Source: Pseudomonadota bacterium (GTDB taxonomy: Bacteria; Pseudomonadota; Alphaproteobacteria; Azospirillales; Azospirillaceae). From it: a stretch of 11,693 bases of DNA. Location: positions 1 to 11,693 of the forward strand of contig JAEZHQ010000225.1 of NCBI GenBank assembly GCA_023416455.1, in the 5' to 3' direction. Within the stretch, counting starts at the first letter, position 1, and every line of letters starts with the position of its first letter. Both the position numbers and the translations under genes were made by a program. The notes beneath the pieces are model-generated. The model worked only from the letters and a program-made list of their open reading frames with translations. It was not told where the DNA came from and searched no databases. Of the stretch, positions 6,361 to 11,693 are shown one piece after another.

Positions 6361-7011
6361 TCAACCGAACAACTTGTGAAACAACAGCAGCCCGGCCTGC
6401 CCGAGCCCGAGCAGAACCGCCGCGACGATGGCGATCGCCACCAGCCCGGCCACCAGCCCGGCGGCGGCAAGTGCCCCGTCCTTCTCGATCAGGCCCAGCG
6501 CGATCAGCGCGATGGCGAAGGCCGGAGGCTGGTTGCCGAAGACGATGGGCAGCGCCAGCACCCCCGCCAGCACCATCACCGCCAGCCCCAGCCACCGCTC
6601 CGACGCGGGGGTGACCAGCGCCGGCAGGCGCGGGCGCAGATGCCGCTCGATCCGCCGGACGTGCGGCCGGGCGCGCTGCACCACCGCCAGGAAGGCGGCG
6701 CGGTCGATGGTCGCCCCGGCGAGGCGCCGGGGCAGCCAGGGGCGGTCCCGCCCGGCGGCCATCTGCAACCCGATCAGGATCATCGGCAGTCCGGTCGCGG
6801 TGGACAGGCCCGGCACCGGAAGGATGTTGGGGATGGACAGGATCAGCAGGAGCGCCCCGAAGGCGCGGTCGCCCAGCAGGTCCAGCAGATCGCCCAGCGC
6901 GATCCGCGCGCCGTGCCGGTGCGTCAGGAATTCGTCCAGCAGCGCGGAAGCGCGCCGGTGGCGGGCATCGCCCTCGCCCGAGGGCGTTCCCGGAGGTCGG
7001 CCGTCGCTCAC
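6361..7011 (-). CDS. ExoD-family membrane protein (exopolysaccharide synthesis)
   Basis: A 216-residue protein of the ExoD family. The name comes from a rhizobial gene linked to exopolysaccharide production and alkaline tolerance; the biochemical activity is not established. After a short hydrophilic N-terminus (1-25) come the conserved helix around ALGDLLDLLGDRAFGALLLI (38-57), the family signature PNILPVPGLSTATGLPMILI (61-80) and GLQMAAGRDRPWLPRRL. A basic linker follows (101-139), then two or more membrane segments (about 141-160 and 168-210). The start is a GTG at 7011: the frame has no ATG before the conserved region, and GGGGA lies a few bases upstream. It is the first gene of a likely two-gene leftward operon with the CNNM-type protein. 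Confidence 0.87.
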   Translation of the reverse strand: MSDGRPPGTPSGEGDARHRRASALLDEFLTHRHGARIALGDLLDLLGDRAFGALLLILSIPNILPVPGLSTATGLPMILIGLQMAAGRDRPWLPRRLAGATIDRAAFLAVVQRARPHVRRIERHLRPRLPALVTPASERWLGLAVMVLAGVLALPIVFGNQPPAFAIALIALGLIEKDGALAAAGLVAGLVAIAIVAAVLLGLGQAGLLLFHKLFG

Positions 7012-7160
7012 GGCTGTCCCCGCGAAGACCGCCCGGGGTGGCGGAAGGGTAAACCCATGGACCTTTCGCGACGCAGCATCGGATGGGCCTCTATACAGGA
7101 TCGGCCGGGCCGGCACCAGGGGAGCATCGGGACCCAAAGGTATGTAAGGCTTGCGGACGC

Positions 7161-7187
7161 TTCCGGACAGCGGCAGCGCGTCCGGAG
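7161..7187 (-). terminator. Possible hairpin terminator after the response regulator gene
   Basis: TCCGGAC (7162-7168) and GTCCGGA (7180-7186) form a perfect 7-bp stem with an 11-base loop, extended by one wobble pair. It lies about 30 bp past the TAG of the leftward receiver gene. No T-run follows, so evidence for termination is limited to the stem and its position. Confidence 0.3.
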
Positions 7188-7214
7188 GGCCGAAGCGGCG
7201 CGGTGGGCCGCCCG

Positions 7215-7658
7215 CTAGCGCGGATGGCGGATGGCGAAGGCCAGGCGCTTGACGAGGTCCGCCCTGGACACCGGCTTCACCAGATAACCCGAAATGCCGT
7301 AGGCGATGGCGCGCTTGACGGTGTCGGCCTCGCGGTGGGCGGTCAGCACGATGACGGGGAGGTCGGCCAGCGGGTTGCCGGTCGCCGTGCGCAGGGCGTG
7401 CAGGAGGTCGAGACCGCCCATGCGCGGCATCTCCAGGTCGCAGATGGCGATGTCCACCTCGCCCTCGTGCTGGCGCATGAGGTCCAGCGCCTGGAAGCCG
7501 TCGGCGGCTTCCCACACCGTGCGCACCGGCAGATCCCGAAGCAGACGGGACATCAGCATGCGCGTGAATCCGTCGTCCTCGACCAGAAGGATGCCAAGAT
7601 CGTTGATGCCGCGGGCGGACCGCCCGTTGCCCGCCCCGTTCACGCCATCGGCCGCCAT
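7215..7658 (-). CDS. Single-domain CheY-like response regulator
   Basis: A 147-residue stand-alone receiver with no output domain. After a non-conserved 20-residue leader, the REC fold (about 21-145) carries all the expected residues: the acidic cluster E27/D28/D29 in LLVEDDG, phospho-acceptor D74 in ICDLEMPRMGG, T106 in VLTAH, Y125 in the switch position and K128 in LVKPVS. The ATG at 7658 follows a GGAG 7 nt upstream. Transcription diverges from the hybrid kinase across a 253-bp gap, so the kinase is an obvious candidate phosphodonor. With no DNA-binding or enzymatic domain, it probably acts by protein-protein contact (motor, another kinase) or as a phosphate sink. The actual partner is not determined. 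Confidence 0.93.
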   Translation of the reverse strand: MAADGVNGAGNGRSARGINDLGILLVEDDGFTRMLMSRLLRDLPVRTVWEAADGFQALDLMRQHEGEVDIAICDLEMPRMGGLDLLHALRTATGNPLADLPVIVLTAHREADTVKRAIAYGISGYLVKPVSRADLVKRLAFAIRHPR

Positions 7659-7857
7659 GCCCACTCCCCGCCTTGAGTCATCCCCAGGGCGGCCGCCGCC
7701 GCGGCCCCGCCCTTCCTGCCTTTGATCCCTCAGGATGCCCGCACGAATAGGAATGTCCAGCGCTTTGCACAACCCGGCCAACCGGTGGTGATGCGGGCGA
7801 CCGCTCCCGGACCGGCCGGTGCGGCGTCGGCGCGGCGCTTCGCCGTGGCTTTCCAGG

Positions 7858-7884
7858 GGGCGTTTCCCTATTGTTGGAACGCCC
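7858..7884 (+). promoter_or_regulatory. Stem-loop in the leader of the hybrid kinase gene
   Basis: GGGCGTT (7858-7864) pairs with AACGCCC (7878-7884), and two further CC/GG pairs form if one T is bulged. It lies 28 bp upstream of the GTG start in the divergent region between the receiver and kinase genes. It may be an RNA leader hairpin or an operator. The rest of the 253-bp gap shows no convincing promoter pair on either strand. Confidence 0.35.
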
Positions 7885-7911
7885 ATCGCCATGCCGTGAA
7901 CCACGCCGCCC

Positions 7912-10062
<2,151 letters not shown>

Positions 10063-10069
10063 CGGTTCG

Positions 10070-10091
10070 GGCGCCTTCGCGGGCAGGCGCC
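10070..10091 (+). terminator. Possible terminator hairpin after the kinase gene
   Basis: GGCGCC (10070-10075) and GGCGCC (10086-10091) can pair over a 10-base loop, starting 8 bp after the kinase TGA. Only six pairs and no T-run, so this is a weak call. The 272-bp gap to the next gene otherwise shows no gene. Confidence 0.25.
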
Positions 10092-10306
10092 GGTTCAAAG
10101 ACCCACCCCTCTCGTGGGAGAAAGGGAATCCGCAAGAGGAGCATCAGGCGGCATCCGAGCCGGCGCGCCCATCGGCGAGGCGTCATCCAACGATCCGGAA
10201 AACAACAAGTCCGCCCGACCAATCGTTCGAGATTTAAGAATTGGGAAGGGATTGCCGTCGATGATGATCCCGAGCGGAACGCTCAGCCTTAACCGGGCCG
10301 GCGGCA

Positions 10307-10334
10307 CCCCCGGCCTTCACGGGGGAACTGCGCG
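10307..10334 (+). promoter_or_regulatory. Ribosome-binding site of the globin chemoreceptor, enclosed in a hairpin
   Basis: CCCCCG (10307-10312) pairs perfectly with CGGGGG (10320-10325) over a 7-base loop. The right arm plus the next A (GGGGGA, 10321-10326) is the only Shine-Dalgarno-like sequence, 8 bp before the ATG. Folding would hide it. A smaller hairpin GAGCG-GAA-CGCTC (10272-10284) lies just upstream in the same leader. The regulatory role is inferred from the geometry. Confidence 0.45.
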
Positions 10335-11693
10335 ATGACCGGCCATGCGGAGACCAGCCTCGATCAGCACCTGCACTTCCTGCGCATCGACGACGACAGC
10401 CGCGCCGCCCTGGCGGCGTTCCATCCGGTTGTGGCGGCGGAACTGCCGGCCATCCTGGACCGCTTCTACGAGCATCTGCGCGGCTGGCCGGCGCTGTTCG
10501 CCATCTTCGGGAACGAAGGCCACATGCGCCACGCCCGCGACCTGCAACTCCGGCATTGGCTGGAGATCTGCCAGGGGCGCTTCGACCACCGCTACGCCGA
10601 CTCCGTCCGCCGCATCGGTCAGGCGCACCACCGGCTGAAGCTGGAGCCGAGCTGGTACGTCGGCTCCTACACCTATCTCCTCACCGAGCTGCTCCGCGTG
10701 GCCAGCCGGCATTTCACCAGCCGATGGAGCCCGCTCGTGGCGCAGGAGCGGACCGCGCGCATCCAGGCCGCCCTCGTCCAGGCGGCGATGCTGGACATGA
10801 GCCTCGCCATCTCCGCCTATCTGGAGGAGGGCGAGAGGGAGCGCCGCCGCAACCAGACGGCGGTGGAGGAATTGGCCGCGTCCGTGCGCAGCGCCGTGCA
10901 GGGGCTGGACGGCTCGGCGGTGGACATGCTGGCGACGGCCGAGGGCATGACCGGCACCGCCGGCCTGTCCAAGCGCCAGGCCGTCACCGCCGCCGCCGCC
11001 GCCGACCAGGCGTCCAGCAACGTCGCCACCGTCGCCGCCGCGGCGGAGGAACTGTCGGCGTCGATCGGCGAGATCGGGCGTCAGGTCGGACGGTCGAGCG
11101 AGGTCGCCGGTCAGGCGGTCAGCGCTGCCGAACGCACCGACGCCACCGTCCGCAGCCTCGTCGAATCGGCCGGCAAGATCGGCGAGATCGTTCGCCTGAT
11201 CAACGACATCGCGTCGCGCACCAACCTTTTGGCGCTGAACGCCACGATCGAGGCGGCGCGTGCCGGCGACATGGGCCGGGGCTTCGCCGTGGTCGCCGGC
11301 GAGGTCAAGAGCCTGGCCGGCCAGACGGCCCGGGCGACGGACGAGATCCAGCAGCAGGTGGGATCCATCCAGCGCATCACCGACGAGGCGGCCGACGCGA
11401 TCCGCGGCATCGGGCGGCTGATCGGCGACATCAACACCATCAGCGGCACCATCGCCGCCGCCGTCGAGGAGCAGGGCGCGGCCACCCAGGAGATCGCCCG
11501 CAACGTCCAGCAGGCCGCCGGCAGCGCGTCGGAAGCCTCCGCCAGCATCGCCGGCCTCAACCGCTTCTCCGAGCAGACCGGCGGCGCCGCCCAGCGCGTG
11601 CTGGAGGCCGCGTCCGGGCTGCGGCGGGACACCACCGCCCTGCAACGGAGCGTCGACGCCTTCCTCGGGCAGTTGGAAAGCGGCCGGGGCTAG
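10335..11693 (+). CDS. Globin-coupled methyl-accepting chemotaxis protein (HemAT-like, cytoplasmic)
   Basis: A 452-residue soluble chemoreceptor; the TAG coincides with the window end. The N-terminal sensor globin (about 8-165) has the B-helix Tyr Y45 in LDRFYEHL (distal ligand-stabilising position in HemAT) and proximal heme ligand H98 in RIGQAHHRLKLEPSWYVGSY, where the spacing H..(7)..P-x-W-Y matches the family. A long Ala-rich helix leads into the MCP signalling domain (about 215-440). The conserved hairpin tip, where CheW and CheA bind, is IVRLINDIASRTNLLALNAT and EAARAGDMGRGFAVVAGEVK. There is no membrane segment, HAMP or PAS. The C-terminus (LESGRG) lacks a CheR/CheB-docking pentapeptide. 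The family senses O2 or other gases through heme and controls swimming. It lies downstream of the LOV kinase in the same direction but 272 bp away, so probably has its own promoter. Start: ATG with GGGGGA 8 bp upstream. Confidence 0.95.
   Translation: MTGHAETSLDQHLHFLRIDDDSRAALAAFHPVVAAELPAILDRFYEHLRGWPALFAIFGNEGHMRHARDLQLRHWLEICQGRFDHRYADSVRRIGQAHHRLKLEPSWYVGSYTYLLTELLRVASRHFTSRWSPLVAQERTARIQAALVQAAMLDMSLAISAYLEEGERERRRNQTAVEELAASVRSAVQGLDGSAVDMLATAEGMTGTAGLSKRQAVTAAAAADQASSNVATVAAAAEELSASIGEIGRQVGRSSEVAGQAVSAAERTDATVRSLVESAGKIGEIVRLINDIASRTNLLALNATIEAARAGDMGRGFAVVAGEVKSLAGQTARATDEIQQQVGSIQRITDEAADAIRGIGRLIGDINTISGTIAAAVEEQGAATQEIARNVQQAAGSASEASASIAGLNRFSEQTGGAAQRVLEAASGLRRDTTALQRSVDAFLGQLESGRG

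Noticed and set aside
4990..7218. A 742-codon plus-strand frame opposite the CNNM and ExoD genes
   Set aside because: Composition typical of an antisense shadow (His/Asp/Gln/Arg/Gly repeats), no motif, and both opposing frames are clear family members.
10114..10338. A 74-codon plus-strand frame before the globin chemoreceptor
   Set aside because: Many A/T third positions unlike real genes here and no homology seen. Only its last 25 codons are mentioned as a possible leader peptide.
10980..11045. A run of GCC/CGCC triplets resembling a tandem repeat
   Set aside because: It encodes the Ala-rich helix of the chemoreceptor, where such codon runs are normal for a GC-rich genome.
10317..11645. 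A 442-codon minus-strand frame opposite the globin chemoreceptor
   Set aside because: No recognisable domain; it mirrors the strongly coding plus-strand chemoreceptor gene.

Overview
The window is very GC-rich, and most genes have third codon positions that are almost all G or C. Its gene content (EmrA-type efflux adaptor, RodA, ExoD-family protein, LOV-type hybrid kinase, cytoplasmic globin-coupled chemoreceptor) suggests a free-living, motile, environmentally sensing alphaproteobacterium, most likely in the Azospirillum/Rhodospirillales group. That placement is inferred from composition and protein style; no marker gene is present.

Layout. (i) 1-1975: a divergent efflux module. A HlyD/EmrA-type membrane-fusion protein is on the minus strand and runs off the left edge. 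A TetR-family repressor is on the plus strand. Two matching 17-bp palindromes sit over back-to-back promoters between them. (ii) 2082-3251: rodA, the SEDS peptidoglycan polymerase of the elongasome, without its usual mre/mrdA partners. (iii) 3249-3368: a 120-bp element with terminal inverted repeats between rodA and a convergent FUSC-family membrane protein (3366-4511, minus). The TGA at each outer end of the element is the stop codon of the adjoining gene. (iv) 4512-5022: about 500 bp with no credible gene but with two clean palindromes. (v) 5023-7011 (minus): an ExoD-family membrane protein followed 24 bp later by a CNNM/CorC-type DUF21-CBS membrane protein, probably one transcript. (vi) 7215-11693: a signalling block. 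It holds a single-domain CheY-like response regulator (minus), a divergent LOV/PAS hybrid histidine kinase with REC and HPt domains (plus), and a cytoplasmic globin-coupled methyl-accepting chemotaxis protein (plus) that ends at the window edge.

How the genes may work together. The repressor probably controls both itself and the efflux adaptor, whose transporter partner should lie just left of the window. The kinase holds a complete phosphorelay chain (H198 to D506 to H656) and could feed the stand-alone receiver next to it. The globin sensor adds gas (O2) sensing to chemotaxis, so the right-hand third reads as a light/redox and oxygen sensing cluster. The most unusual protein feature is the kinase's LOV domain. 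The photoactive cysteine of the signature is glycine (G71), and the conserved flavin-contacting glutamine is cysteine (C134). The most unusual DNA feature is the inverted-repeat element that provides stop codons for two convergent genes.
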